64,000 bases of DNA from Sanguinoderma infundibulare (GCA_032821775.1 JAVLRN010000012.1:806001-870000), one strand, 5' to 3'; shown: positions 9,959-21,900, counted from the stretch's first letter. A program made the numbers and translations. Notes: a model not told the origin generated them from the sequence alone.

Positions 9959-11699
9959 ATGTCTCTCTTAGCCCCAATAATCTGCGATAATGGAACAGGC
10001 TTCTCAAAGGTTGGGTACGTATGAGTCCTCGTTTTGCACCGTTCTACTACTTAGACTCGATATCTGGCAGGTTCGCCGGCAACTCTGACCCCTCCTTGTG
10101 AGTGCATCCCCCTTCTTCGCCTTGTCAACTCTCAATCAGCTCCTCGAACATAGCGTCTTCCCCACTGCAATAACAACCCGCGGCCCTGCCGCGCAAGCCT
10201 CTCGCGGACCCGCCGTTCCTCCTAGGCCTGGTCACCTCGCGTCCAAGCGTGGGGTCGAGGACCTCGACTTCTTCATCGGCGATGAAGCCCTCGCCAATGC
10301 CCAAACCCCCGGATACGGCATCAACTATCCCATCCGTCACGGACAGATAGAGAACTGGGACTACATGGAGAGATATTGGGAGCAGACGATCTTCAAGTAC
10401 CTCCGTGCGGAGCCCGAGGACCACTACTTCCTCCTGGTACGTTGCCTCCCCCAACCCTTGTCTGCGTGCGCAGCGGACGCCCGTCTTTTAATTTCCCCCA
10501 ATTTCTGAGCCTGTGAACGTATGCGCAGACCGAGCCCCCACTGAATCCACCCGAGAACCGCGAGCAGACGGCCGAGATCTTCTTCGAGTCCTTCAACATC
10601 AAAGGCCTCTACATCGCCGTCCAGGCCGTCCTCGCCCTCGCCGCCTCCTGGTCCTCGAATCGCGTCACGGACCGCACCCTCACCGGCACCGTCATCGACT
10701 CGGGCGACGGCGTCACGCACGTCATCCCCTGTGCCGAGGGCTACGTGATCGGCAGCGCGATCAAGCACATCCCCATCGCCGGCCGTGACATCACCCAGTT
10801 CGTGCTCAACCTCATGCGGGAGCGCGGAGAGATGGCGAACGTGCCGCCCGAGGACCAGCTCAAGGTCGCGGGCAAGGTCAAGGAGCAGTACAGCTACGTG
10901 TGCCAGGACATCGTGAAGGAGTTCAGGAAGTACGACCAGGAGCCGTACAAGTACTTTGCGCGTTACGAGGGCGAGCACACCGTGACGGGGCGGGTACGTC
11001 ATGCCCTACGAGACGGCAGCGCGGTGCGTTTCTTGGAATCTGATGCGTTGCTTTGCTTGGACAGAAATACGAGATCGACGTCGGTTATGAGCGGTTCCTT
11101 GCCCCCGAGATCTTCTTCAACCCCGAAATCTACTCCTCTGACTTCCTTACGCCACTCCCCGAAATCGTTGATGGCGTCATCCAGCAATCTCCCATCGATG
11201 TCCGTCGAGGACTCTACAAGGTCCGTTGGCCACTTCTATGGCTATACCTCGTCCGTTAACGTCATGCCCCTCAACCGTAGAACATCGTCTTGTCAGGTGG
11301 ATCCACGATGTTCCAACACTTCGGCATGCGTTTGAAGCGGGACCTGAAGCAACTCGTCGACCGTCGTCTGGAAGCGAGCGCGGCGACAAGCGGCAGCCAA
11401 CTCAAGGTACGTCTAGTTTTAGAGTGATCTCTTCGAACTTGCTAATTCATGCCATGACCAGTCGTCCGGTGTTGACGTCGAAGTCATCTCCCACAAGCGT
11501 CAACGGTCTGTCCTCGCCCCATTCTATGGGCCTTGTCACATTTATGCTGACCTGTCCCTCCAGTTACGCTGTCTGGTTCGGTGGATCGCTTATGGCATCC
11601 CTGCCCGAGTTCTACTCGTTCTGCCACACGAAAGCGCAGTACGACGAGATTGGTCCCAGCATCTGCAGGCGGTACCAGATCTTCGGCAGCGCTACCTGA
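9959..11699 (+). CDS. arp3: Actin-related protein 3 (ARP3)
   Basis: ARP3 is a core subunit of the Arp2/3 complex, which nucleates branched actin filaments for endocytosis and polar growth. The first exon encodes [19 protein letters not shown] and a short second exon gives FAGNSDPSF. Later exons give the Arp3-specific [38 protein letters not shown], the [20 protein letters not shown] nucleotide-binding segment, [18 protein letters not shown] and the C-terminal [19 protein letters not shown]. Roughly eight short introns are present. Length (about 430 residues) and all actin-fold phosphate loops look normal. The stop codon is TGA at 11697-11699. The start lies about 110 bp downstream of the oppositely oriented tRNA-Val. 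Confidence 0.96.
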
Positions 11700-11864
11700 A
11701 CCAAGAGGATGGAAATGATCATGATTAGCTGGAATGAAATGTCAATGTATTCTATACGACTTCCACCGGGGCGCGGGACACACAATTGCATCTTCGCGCT
11801 GGCATTTCGAATGTTGTAATTGGTTGATGCGACACTGACTATATAGACTACAGACTACCCCGTC
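11700..11864. other. ARP3 3' flank up to the duplicated block
   Basis: Probably the ARP3 3' UTR. Nothing else is seen before the duplicated block begins. Confidence 0.4.
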
Positions 11865-12318
11865 CGTCGAGCGACAGCCAGCGACGGACTGTCAAAACTG
11901 GAGTAACGAGGATAATCAATACACCACCCACGACAAGGGGGACGTGTGCCGAGATGCTTCTCGGTATGCGGTCCTCAGATGCTGCATGTGAGTCGAGACC
12001 TTTTCGCTCCAACGCAGAGCGCTGTCATACGAGCTCGCTCCCGCAAGGACTGCGTTTGCCATTTGTTGTGGGTGGCGGTGTGCACGGAGTTCTGTTGAGA
12101 ATCACCAGGGATCTTCGTCGGCGACCATGAGGCCTGAGCCGCTAGAGCACCGCGGCGAAGATGGTGCTGCTGCCGTAGTCGGCGATCCCCAGTGACAGTA
12201 GTTCACCTTGAACGTTGTGCCTCGTCACCGCTAGTTCGCTCCTTGGCGGCATATGCTTGACCAGAGCGGGGGCAGGCAGTTGAAGAGATGTCCTGGCGGC
12301 ATCAGTACTTCCGGAAAT

Positions 12319-12596
12319 TGCTTAACGGTGCTTAACGGGGCCATTAAGCACCGTAAGCCGATAAGCCGTAAGCAGGTCTCTAAGCGCCCGTAAGTTCCGC
12401 TACCGACGACCTCCCTTCTACCAGCACCACTCCCCTACACTCTGACTGGCACACGGCAAGGGACAAAGAGATGTCCCATGGACACGTTGGAGGTAGAAGC
12501 TTGCTCAGGATATCCATCAAAATCCAGGGGGGAGGATGGCCATTTTCCGTTAAGCCGTTAAGCCGTTAAGCAAAATCCTGCTTGACTGATGGGCGG
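12319..12596. mobile_element. Insertion rich in TTAAGC/GCTTAA units, present only in copy A
   Basis: Copy A carries about 278 bp here that copy B lacks; copy B runs straight from TTCCGG into GAAATCAATTC at about 17780. The two sides are marked by GGAAAT at 12313-12318 and 12597-12602, a possible target duplication. Inside, TGCTTAACGG near the left end is inverted near the right end (CCGTTAAGCA), with further TTAAGCCG units, as in small inverted-repeat elements. No coding frame is visible. Exact ends and superfamily are uncertain. Confidence 0.6.
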
Positions 12597-13523
12597 GGAA
12601 ATCGATTCACTATTACGGGCACGAAGCAAACCCACTGCCTAGACGGGTCAAATTAAGGCGCAGAATGTCGTGGTTATGCGGCACCAGCGGTAAAGGCAGT
12701 ATAGTCCGCGGACATGTGTCCGGCATTATCAAGAAATATGCTGACTACAGAGCACGGAGGCTTCCTGCGCATATATGGCAATGGAATCTTGCGCAGAAGA
12801 ACTTGGCAGCATCTCCCTTTCTGCGCCAAGGAGAGAAATCAGGGCTACAGGGCAGCATGCCGACCGAGACGCACGTTCTCAGAGTAGTGCGACGCTGACT
12901 CGGGCTGGGAAACCAAAGAAATGTACATCTATGCTGCTGATGTGCAAGAAAGCAAATCGCCGTGAGCTCGCACCAGCAGTGTACAGGCTACTCCATGTTG
13001 GGAAGTTCGTTACCTTCAAGCCTGCCTAGCTAAGGCATGGCCAGAACCGCGGTCTAGTGCGATGGATTGACGGTAACGACGATCAAGATGCTGCGGTAGA
13101 CTGCTGCAGGAGCCGCCGTATGGCACTAGCGGCGTACTGTTTGGTAAATAAGTCGATGAGATTGTATCCACCCGTTCCGCGACCCGAAAATGTAGAGAAA
13201 TTGGGTCATGATGATGGGAATGACGGAATAGTGCAGGGTGAAGGTCGAGAGAGGGAAAGAGGTGTCGGAGAGGGGGCGAAATGGGTCAAGTCGAACTGGA
13301 GTGTTGAAGTCCGAGTCGGACCCGCGAAGCAGGAAGAGACGCCCAAGATGATCAGCTGCAGCTGCCGATCTTGTCCGAAAATGGTAAATCAAGGGGGCGT
13401 CGTCTGATGTCGTCTGTGGGTCCTTCCCAGCGGCAACCTTCGACGCACCGTGTCACGGCGGGCTGCTCTCAACCCAACCCATGCCATTCGTCACAGTCTC
13501 GGTTTTAGAAGCCACCAAAATGC

Positions 13524-13530
13524 TATATAA
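13524..13530 (+). promoter_or_regulatory. TATA box of Argonaute gene 1
   Basis: TATATAA lies 164 bp upstream of the start codon, in a segment of about 65 bp almost identical to that of Argonaute gene 2 (GGTTTTAGAAGCC before it, CGCAGCGGCGACATCAACCG after it). Confidence 0.65.
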
Positions 13531-13693
13531 TCCACACACCTCGCAGCGGCGACATCAACCGCCTCCCTTCTGCCGTCCTGCCTGACGTTCACCCTCTGCT
13601 GGCACACTCCAAGTTTCCCGTTCCTCGTCCCTCAGCCCACAGCCTCTGTTGTCCTGGTCGACATCAGGTTGACCGATTTCTTGTGTGCGCAGG

Positions 13694-16600
13694 ATGAATT
13701 ATCAAGCGGCCCTTGCTCAACAGTTCGACCGTATTGACGTGTGGACCAACCATTTCCCGATCCTGCAGCTCCCAACCGCCGTCTTCTTCCAGTTCGATGG
13801 TGAGTCTTCTCTCGGGTAGATGACACCAGTTACTGACTTGGAAAAAGTTGGTAAATACCTGCCCTCCATTGGGTTCGGCAGTGCTCTCATCTACGTCTTG
13901 TAGTGATCGACCCCGAGTACCCACAGACAGGCCGTAACCTCGAGGTCATAGATCAGCTATGGAGGGACCACGCAGCTCGCTTCAATCCTCGCCCTCTCTA
14001 TGACGGCCGCAAGAACATGTACAGTGTAAGTTCCGCATTTCAGCTGTCAGGCACATCCTCCGGCTAATACCCACCAAAGGTACCAACATCAAGGCCGTCT
14101 CATCGATGTTATGGCAGACTGGCTTGGTTTGGCCAATGTCCATGACCTCCGCAATTTGCCGCGTCACCAACTCGCCGAGCTTCGTTCGTTCTTGAAGGGG
14201 GTGCGCGTCAAGGTCACGGTCGCACCTCATTTCCGAGCGAGGCCTATTGCGGACGTAGTGCCCGAGGCTGCCTTGCAAGAATGCGATATAGGGTCGGATC
14301 GGATTACTGTAGAGGCAAGCATAGGCAGTGTGATTCAGGTGACCAATGTTAACACTCAATACCTGTTTCAGGAGCACTTCAAGAACAAGTACAACGTGAC
14401 GCTGACGTACAGGGATGCTGTCGGTGTCCGTATCGGAAGGACAGCTATCATACCGGCAGAACTATGCCAGATTGTGGAGGGTCAGCTGTTTCGGAAGAAG
14501 GCTCCCGTCGGGATCCAGAACGCGTTCTTGAAATTTGCGACGCAGAGACCCAACCACCGTCTGGACCAAATACGAAAGGCCGTTGGTGGCAATGTATGCA
14601 TTTATCGTTCATCCTAAATCTTCTGTCGCACTTACAGCTGTATGTCAGCACGGTGAACAACAATTTGACTATTCCACATCCGACTTCATGTTGGAGGCCG
14701 GGATGTCGGTCAGCACTGAACCCATGTCTCTTCCGAGCCAAGTTATCAAGCCCCCTCCCATCCTATTCAGAGGCACCCAGCAACGCCCGTTCGTGAGTGA
14801 ACTACACCCGGTCCTTCATGGTGTCTGCGCACAATGACACTTGGTGGGGCCTTTTCTATGCTGCAGGTACCTTCGGGCGGTGCATGGAACTTGATGGAGA
14901 GGCAGTTCCATCGCCCGGGGAAGAGGCTGAGGGTCTGGTCTGTTATCAATTTCGATGACGTCGATGTCCATCAGATCCAGAAATTCATCGAGGATCTGGT
15001 TGACAATTTGGTGAAGCTTGGTGAGCACCCCATTCCATAACGGCAGCTAGATCGACTGATGGACTTAACAACGAACAGGACTGAGTAAGTGTAATGTCTG
15101 GTAGCTGATTGCTCTATTGACCACCTTTCCAGATGTTGACACACCCAGGCCACAGATATTCCCTGGACAAGTCGGTAACCCTGAAAAGGTGAGTCGGCAT
15201 TGTGGCGAAAAACGTTACACGGGTGCTCATATGACCTGTAGAGCATCGAAGAGGCTTGGAAGTTCATGAGGTCCCAGTACGGTAAAGACGAGAAACCTCA
15301 GCTGCTGTTAGCTTTCTTGCCCCAAAACGCTGCTGAATGTCGCCGGCAGCTCAAGTTCTGGGGGGACATGCTCGCAGATGTCTCCACGCAATGCGTGGTA
15401 TGTATGTGTTCCATAGCTGTTGCCCACTACTGACCTTGATTTCCTGTCATCTCCCTTCACAAGCGCAATGGGAAGTGGAACACGTGTAAGAATCGTAATC
15501 AGCTCGACCAATACTGCAACAACCTGGCCCTAAAGTGAGTGGTGGCGTATTCTTCCTCTTCACGTGTTGCTGATCAGTGATGCTTGAAACACCATGAAGG
15601 ATCAATGTTCGTCTGGAGGGAGTGAACTGTATGATTGACTCGCCGCTCACCAACCCCCGCTTTTACGATTCTATGGTCATCGGTGAATAATCTTCGCACA
15701 TTCAAATTGAGCTTTACCGACAATGTTGGGAAATATTCAGGTGCCGACGTTGGCCACCCAGGCCCAGGGGTGGCCACCCGACCATCCATGACCGGACTTG
15801 TCGCATCTGTCAGCCCCGGGGCGGCTATGGTGGTGTCATTCGCCGGTGTTCAGCAACCCCGTTTGGAGATGATTGAGGACCTGGCGCAAATGGTGTCGGT
15901 ATGGATATCTCAGCCATTGGAACCATTGCGAGGATTTGAGACTCTGATTTTTTTTTCAGGCTGCCCTCCATTCGTGGTTAGGCTTCCGCAAGAAGGAAAT
16001 GGGCATGGAGAAACCGCCGCCGCCAAAGAACATCTTTTTCTATAGGGATGGGGTGAGCGAGGGAGAGTTTGAACAGGTCGCGAACAAAGAGATACCCATG
16101 ATCAAGCGTGAGTCCAGACGTGCTTCGCCCGCAGCGCAGCGCGTGTCACTCACTGCCATTTAGGTGCGTTTGAGATGGTCAAGATACCCCCGCAACACCA
16201 TCCAAAGCTGCTGTTTGTGATTGTCGGGAAAAGGTTTGAAGCGGCACTTTTGCCTCTCGATCATGTCTCATGCTCCCCCTGATATAGACACCATGTCCGT
16301 TTCTTCCCAAAGAGGTTCGTGACGTCGCCTTACTCATGATGGTTTGGCACTGATGCCCCGTCTAGCCTGCAACAAGCGGATAAATCCGGCAATTGCCCTC
16401 CCGGTTTGGTTGTCGATGACCATATCACCAATCCAAACTATACAGACTTTTATCTGCAATCTCACAGCGGCTTGTTGGGAAGTGAGTAGTGACCCTCGAG
16501 CTGTTAGCGGACGAACCTAAAGCCTCAGCTGTGCAGCAAGCAGGCCAACGCACTATGTTGTCCTCGAGAACGAGGTCAAACTCGACCTCAAGACGCGAGT

Positions 16601-17025
16601 TTTCGTTCCGTTACTTGCTTGGACCGCGACTGATTAAACCCTACGGCCTCCAGGATCCAGATGATGACCTACCACCTCTGTCACATGTACGCCAGCGCCA
16701 CCCGATCCGTCTCCATCCCCGCACCGGTGTATTGTGAGGCCTTTCTCCGCCGTTGACATCGGACTGTTCTGACAATCCCTCAGATGCTGATGTACGGCCG
16801 ACGCTCTGCTGCCCCTACCGCTCACGGGTTTGCTGACCCACCCTTGAGCAGAAGATATGCGCGCGGCTCGCTTTCCACTGCCCGAGAGGCGACTCGCTCA
16901 GCGACGCCGCGTCGACCGTCGGCGGCAGCACTTCCGGTCAGGGCGAGTTTGACCTCGAGGAGTGGAAGCGCCTATCCAGGTGGGTGCCCCAGGCGAAGAA
17001 CAACTGGCGTATGAACTTCCTGTAG
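13694..17025 (+). CDS. Argonaute protein, tandem copy 1
   Basis: Small-RNA-guided nuclease of the Argonaute family, expected to act in fungal RNA silencing (quelling). Domains in order: N domain ([27 protein letters not shown]), linker 1, PAZ ending at [18 protein letters not shown] and [15 protein letters not shown], and PIWI from about 15.2 kb. The slicer tetrad is complete: Asp in GADVGHPG, the Glu finger in [11 protein letters not shown], Asp in [10 protein letters not shown], and Asp in YYADK in place of animal His. The gene is intron-dense (about 20). A 3-nt microexon at 13848-13850 and an 8-nt one at 16784-16791 are needed for family-like spacing. The intron at 16595-16653 seems to use a GC donor. 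The C-terminus is NNWRMNFL with stop TAG. Start: ATG at 13694 follows an acceptor-like CGCAG, so a 5' UTR intron is possible. Confidence 0.9.
13848..13850 (+). other. 3-nt microexon (TTG) in Argonaute gene 1
   Basis: TTG is bounded by AAAAAG and GTAAAT. Splicing GATG + TTG + TGATCGAC gives Asp-Val-Val-Ile-Asp-Pro-Glu, matching the spacing of the strand Glu-Leu-Asp-Ile-Lys-Pro-Glu in human AGO2. Skipping it leaves frame but removes one residue. Flanking introns would be 48 and 53 nt, normal for this genome, against 104 nt if merged. Confidence 0.65.
16784..16791 (+). other. 8-nt microexon encoding the catalytic Tyr-Ala-Asp of Argonaute gene 1
   Basis: ATGCTGAT lies between CTCAG and GTACGG. 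Joined to the T before it and AAG after it, it reads Tyr-Ala-Asp-Lys, placing the fourth slicer residue in the microexon. Flanking introns are 50 and 60 nt. Skipping it would shift the frame. Confidence 0.8.
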
Positions 17026-17249
17026 ATGTGGTGTGCGTTTAGCGCTGTCGACCAGAAGCCCAAGAGCGTGCGCGGGGGATTCATGGATGGGATGCTCGTA
17101 TTAGCTTCAGAGACATGTATTTGTCGTATACGCTCGTCTGTTCCAATAACTGTATTGCGTATCTTTTGTAAGGCGTTTGAGGAGTCGTGCGCTGGGCGCG
17201 CAGGAGGCCGATTCATACTGCGTCTTTACACCATATGCATGTCCCTCGA
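17026..17249. other. 3' flank of Argonaute gene 1
   Basis: Presumed 3' UTR before the second duplicated block. No other feature is seen. Confidence 0.4.
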
Positions 17250-18780
17250 GTTTGGCAGCGACGGAATGTCAAAACAGCGAGTAGCGGGGAAGATCCACAC
17301 ACCACCCCCGGGGATGCTCAAGGGGGCTCGGAGGCGTGTCCTCCGCGGCGTATGTGTCACGATGTGCTTCTCGGGCCTGACCATTGCATCGCCTGTGCCC
17401 TTACTATATCCTGCCTGCGGGACCTTTTCGCTCCAACGCAAAGGGCGATCCTTATCGTACGAGCTTGACACCGGAAGGATTGCGTTTGCCATTTGTTCGG
17501 TTCTATCCACTCCGTTCTCCGTTCTTTGTTGTGCGTGGCGGTGTGGATAGAGTTCAGTGCCGGTTTGAGAATCGCGAGGGATCGTCGTTGGCGACCATGA
17601 GGCGTAAAATCACCGCGGCGAAGATATCAGGGCTGCAGCAGTCGGCGATCCCCAGTGACAGTACCGTAGCTCAATGTTGTACCTGGTTACCGCGAGTCAC
17701 TTCGTTGTGGCATATGTTTGACCAGTATCAAGCCAGAGCGCGTGCTCGAGTTGCGAGCGATTGAAGAGGTGTTCTAGCTTCCGGGAAATCAATTCATAAT
17801 TACGAACGCGACATAATTGTCTAAACGGGTCACTTTAAGGCGCGTAATGCCGCGCTCAAGCAGAATCGCCAGTAAAGGCAGTATGGTCCGCGGCCGAGGC
17901 ACCAGTAAGAAAGATGCTCACTAGTTTACAGAGCACGGAGTTGAGCTGCATGTGTGCTTCCTGCACATGTATGACACTGGCATCTCGCGCAGAATAATTT
18001 GGCAGCATCTCCCTTTCTTTGCTACGTGGTAGAGAAATCAGGGCTACAGGGCAGCATATCCACGGGGACGCACCTTCTCAGAGCAGTTCGACTCGGACTC
18101 GGACTCGGAAGCCAAAGAAACGTCTATGCTGCTGATGTGCAAGAGAACAAAACAGATTGAGGGCACCGCGAGCTCGCAGCAGCAGTGTACACGCTACTCT
18201 GCGTCTGGAAGTTGGTTACCTTCAAGCGTGCCTAATTGCGGCATGGCCAGAACCGCGGTCTAGTGCGATGAAAGGATAGCAAGAAGATTATGGTTTCAAA
18301 TTACGGAATGGTGATTGGCGATCGCACCCCCGTCAGTGCTGCACTGTGCTCCAGCTGCCGTACAGGAGTGCTGCGGTAAGTAGATCGACTGAGCCGCACA
18401 CTCGCGATGCAAGGTTGATCGGATTTGAAGCTACCACCCCAGAATGCAGAAAATCTGGAGCTTGATGATGTGAATGATAGAATAGTGCAGAGTGAAGATG
18501 GACCGAGGGGAAGAAGGGGGAAGAGGTGTGCGAGAGAGGGCGATGGGTAGAGTCCGAGTCCGAGTCGAACGACCTGCGAAGCAGCCAGAGAGACGCCGAA
18601 GATCATGCATCAGATTCAGTCCGAAACCGCGTCGCGTCTTTCTTTGAGCCGTGCTTACCTCGAACCTCGACCCAACGAGTCACGACGCCATCCCAGCTCG
18701 ATCCAGTCGTGACAGTGTTCGGTTTTAGAAGCCCCAAAATGCTATATAATCCACACACATCGCAGCGGCGACATCAACCG
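17250..18780 (+). repeat. Downstream copy of the duplicated non-coding block (copy B)
   Basis: Counterpart of 11865-13560. By eye, identity is high (perhaps 75-85% where aligned), with stretches over 20 bp identical. This copy lacks the 278-bp insertion of copy A. It has its own extra segment (near 17495-17525, CGGTTCTATCCACTCCGTTC) and a short GACTCG repeat near 18090. No gene is seen inside. Confidence 0.85.
18743..18749 (+). promoter_or_regulatory. TATA box of Argonaute gene 2
   Basis: TATATAA lies 175 bp upstream of the start codon, in the same sequence context as the TATA box of Argonaute gene 1. Confidence 0.65.
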
Positions 18781-18917
18781 CCTCGATTCCGAGTCCGTCC
18801 TCCTCCCTGACCTCCTCGTCCGTTGTGCCTCGGTCTCTATCGTCCTGCTCAATAGTAGGTCGGTCAATGTCTTGCATGCGTACACCTGGCACACTTATCT
18901 TATTCTTCATACAGGCC

Positions 18918-21900
18918 ATGGAGGGTTATGTTATCCCTGTGTTCACCAACTCGTACGAGATTACGCGCACACCCTCAGAGTCCGTCGTTTATTTCCAGTT
19001 TGACAGTAAGCTGCGTTCCACTATTAGCATTTTGGCGCGTTCCTGACAGGCGGTTTTCAGTCGGTAAATACGATGAACTCGACATGCTGAGGCGCTGACG
19101 TGCCAACCCTCACATACCACGTTCAGTCATAGAACCCGAGTGCAAGACGAAACGTCAAAACTACGAGATTATCGATCGACTCCAGTCCGACAACGCCGCG
19201 CTCTTCAACCCACGACCCGTGTATGATGGAAGGAAGAGTATGTATTCCAAGCGCGACATACCTGCCCAAGAGGTAAGTGTCGCCTGTCCAGTTATATCTC
19301 CTTGTCGAGCTCATCCCCCTCCATCCGATAGTTCCCGGTGCGTATGAACCCGCGGAAGGAGGCCCCAACGCACAAGGTCTACATCAAGAGGGTTTCGACA
19401 ATCAATGCCGAGTGCGTATATTCCTGGACCATCCATCACTTCGTCTGAACATCCACCACAGAGCTGTGAAGCTCTTGACCCAGAGGAGGCAACCCCACGA
19501 CTCCAGTGACTTGCACCTCAAGTCACTAAACCTCCTGCAATTGATCGTCCGCCAGGCACCCAACATCCGGCACGGGTTTCCGGCGGACGCACGGTCATTT
19601 TACGTCTCCGATAACTCCAAATCTCTCCAGCTTGGCCTATCAGCTTGGCGAGGTTATTTCCAGTAAGCTTCTTCCGCCGTGGCATTCACCATCAACGCAC
19701 ATTGACGCCCCATGCCATAGGAGCGTCCGCCCGACACTCGGTCGGTTGCTTATCAACGTTGACATCTCGCATGCACTGGTGTATGTCCGCCCACACGCCG
19801 TCTATGCTGCCCATCCTGACACTTCCACGCGCAGCTACACCCCAGGTCCACTCATCACCACCATGATGAACCACCTCAGACTGAGGGATGCGCGTGAGCT
19901 GCAAAACCTTTCGCAGCCAAGGTTCAGGCAGCTATCCCGGTTCCTCAAAGGTGTCATCATCTCCGTCAGGGTCGCGCCAAACATGCGCCCGGTTGGCCGC
20001 CCACGTCCAATTTCTGACCTGGTCATTGAGGCTGGGATGCAGGAGTTCGACAAGGAGAACGAGCGCTGGACGGTTAAGGTCTGTTCCTTTCGCACACCCT
20101 GGTCCGCCACGCTCATGAAGTCTCCCTTCCATTTCAGCGTCACTTTGAGACGAAGTACAGTGTACCGGTCAGATACCCATCCATCGTTGGCGTCAAGATC
20201 GGCAAGACGGCGATCGTACCCGCTGAGTTTTGTGAAGTGAGGCCGGGTCAGGTCTTCCGCCGGCAGATCCCTCCTGAGGTCCAGAAGGATTTCCTCAAGT
20301 TTGCAACCCAGAAGCCCGACGAGCGGTTGTCTGACATTACCTCGGCCGTGAGCGGCGGTGTATGTGACCGCTCAATTAAATCTCATCGGGTGCTCATCGC
20401 GAGTTTAGCTTTTCAACTATAGTGACTCGGACTACATGAAGGAGGCTGGAATCGCCGTCAGCACTCAGCCAATGGAGATCAAGGGGAAGGTCGTCGCTCC
20501 TCCTCTGATCAAGTATGGTCGTGATCAGGACACAGTGGTAGGCCCTTGTAGCACGCTTTCCTATTCATGATGAATCCTGACGACGTGATGCAAAGACACT
20601 CAGACACAAGACTGGTGCATGGAACATGATAGGACGGCAACTCTACAAGCCCAGTACACTGGGGTCTTGGATGGTCGTTGTCTACGAGACTCGGATGAAC
20701 ACCTCCGAAGTTCAGCGATTCATTAAAAAACTTGTTGATAACTTCAAAAATCTTGGTGCGTATATGTCATACCTTGTGTCTCTAAACGAGTGTTCGTGCT
20801 AACATCAAAGTTATCGATAGGCATGCGTACGTTTTGTGATACTGAAACCTTGTGAGTGATACTCATGAGATTTCGTTTACAGAGGTTCTGAATGAGGAAC
20901 CACTTATCTTCTTTGGTAACCCGAGCGATCCTAAGAAGGTGAGCCACGAGATCAGGTTGCCAGGCATGCTCCGGTACTGACACAATCCAGATTATTGAGG
21001 AGCATAGACCCCATGTGGACCCACAGCTTGTTCTATGCATTCTCCCGGAGCATTCGGTAGAAGTCCACCAAGCTATCAAACACTGGGGTGATTGCAGGCG
21101 GCGCATCTCGACTCAGTGCGTGGTATGTGACGTCGACCGCAATTGTCAAGCACGTCGTGCTGACGACTGTGCAGCAGGCGGGGAAGTTGCAGCGTGCAAA
21201 TGATCAGTATTGTTGCAACGTCGCCCTAAAGTGCGCAGTTACCTATTCTCAATGGACAACGGCTGATATTGTGATCGTCATAGGATCAATTCCCGCTTGG
21301 GCGGGGTGAATTCGGTGATCAAGAACCAGGGCGTCAGTGGTTTCCTGCAGAACGCAATGATCATTGGCAAGTCCTCAGCCCGCCATGATGACTGCTTCTA
21401 CTGAGCGCCATGCGAAACAGGTGCAGACGTAGGACATCCCGGTCCTGGTGTCACCAACCGCCCTTCGATGACCGGGCTCGTTGCGTCTCTTGACCCCGAG
21501 GCCAGCTATATGACTTCATATTCTTCTGTTCAACAGCCTCGTCTGGAGCTGATCCAAGATCTCGAGCAGATGGTCGCAGTGCGTACAGTCTGAGCTGCGC
21601 GCGTGCTGCTTTGAGTTGGCTAACTTGAACCTGACCGGTTCGCAGGGAGCTCTGTGGGATTATCGGCAGTGGCGGCATCAGCACGGGCTTCCCGATCAGC
21701 CTCCCGGTCATCTCGTCTTTTACCGAGATGGAGTCAGCGAAGGAGAGTTCGAGAAGGTTGCACAGGAGGAAATTCCGAAGATCAAGAGTGAGCGCCACAA
21801 CCCGCAACAAATTTGACTCGTTTAATTCACCGGTACACAGAGGCATTCGCAATGAGTGGTATGTCGGAGAAACTGCACCCAAAGATCCTGTTCATCGTGG

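Larger units (their letters stand above)
11865..13560 (+). repeat. Upstream copy of a duplicated non-coding block (copy A)
   Basis: This stretch matches 17250-18780 in the same order and orientation. Long identical blocks include GACCTTTTCGCTCCAACGCA, GGCGATCCCCAGTGACAGTA, GTAAAGGCAGTAT, GCAGCATCTCCCTTTCT, GAGAAATCAGGGCTACAGG and CTATGCTGCTGATGTGCAAGA. No long frame is conserved between the copies, so the block is non-coding as far as I can see. It ends at a shared TATA region ahead of an Argonaute gene. The two stretches are therefore the upstream parts of a tandem duplication. Gaps include a 278-bp insertion in this copy. Confidence 0.85.

Noticed and set aside
13800..13903. One 104-nt intron in Argonaute 1 instead of two introns and a 3-nt exon
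   Set aside because: It keeps frame, but loses a residue that the paralogue and AGO2 spacing support, and it is about twice the usual intron length here. Kept as the stated alternative, not the preferred model.
13694..17025. Argonaute 1 as a pseudogene because of the stop after LAWTATD
   Set aside because: The stop lies inside an intron that starts at a GC donor (16595); removing it restores a full PIWI domain with all catalytic residues.
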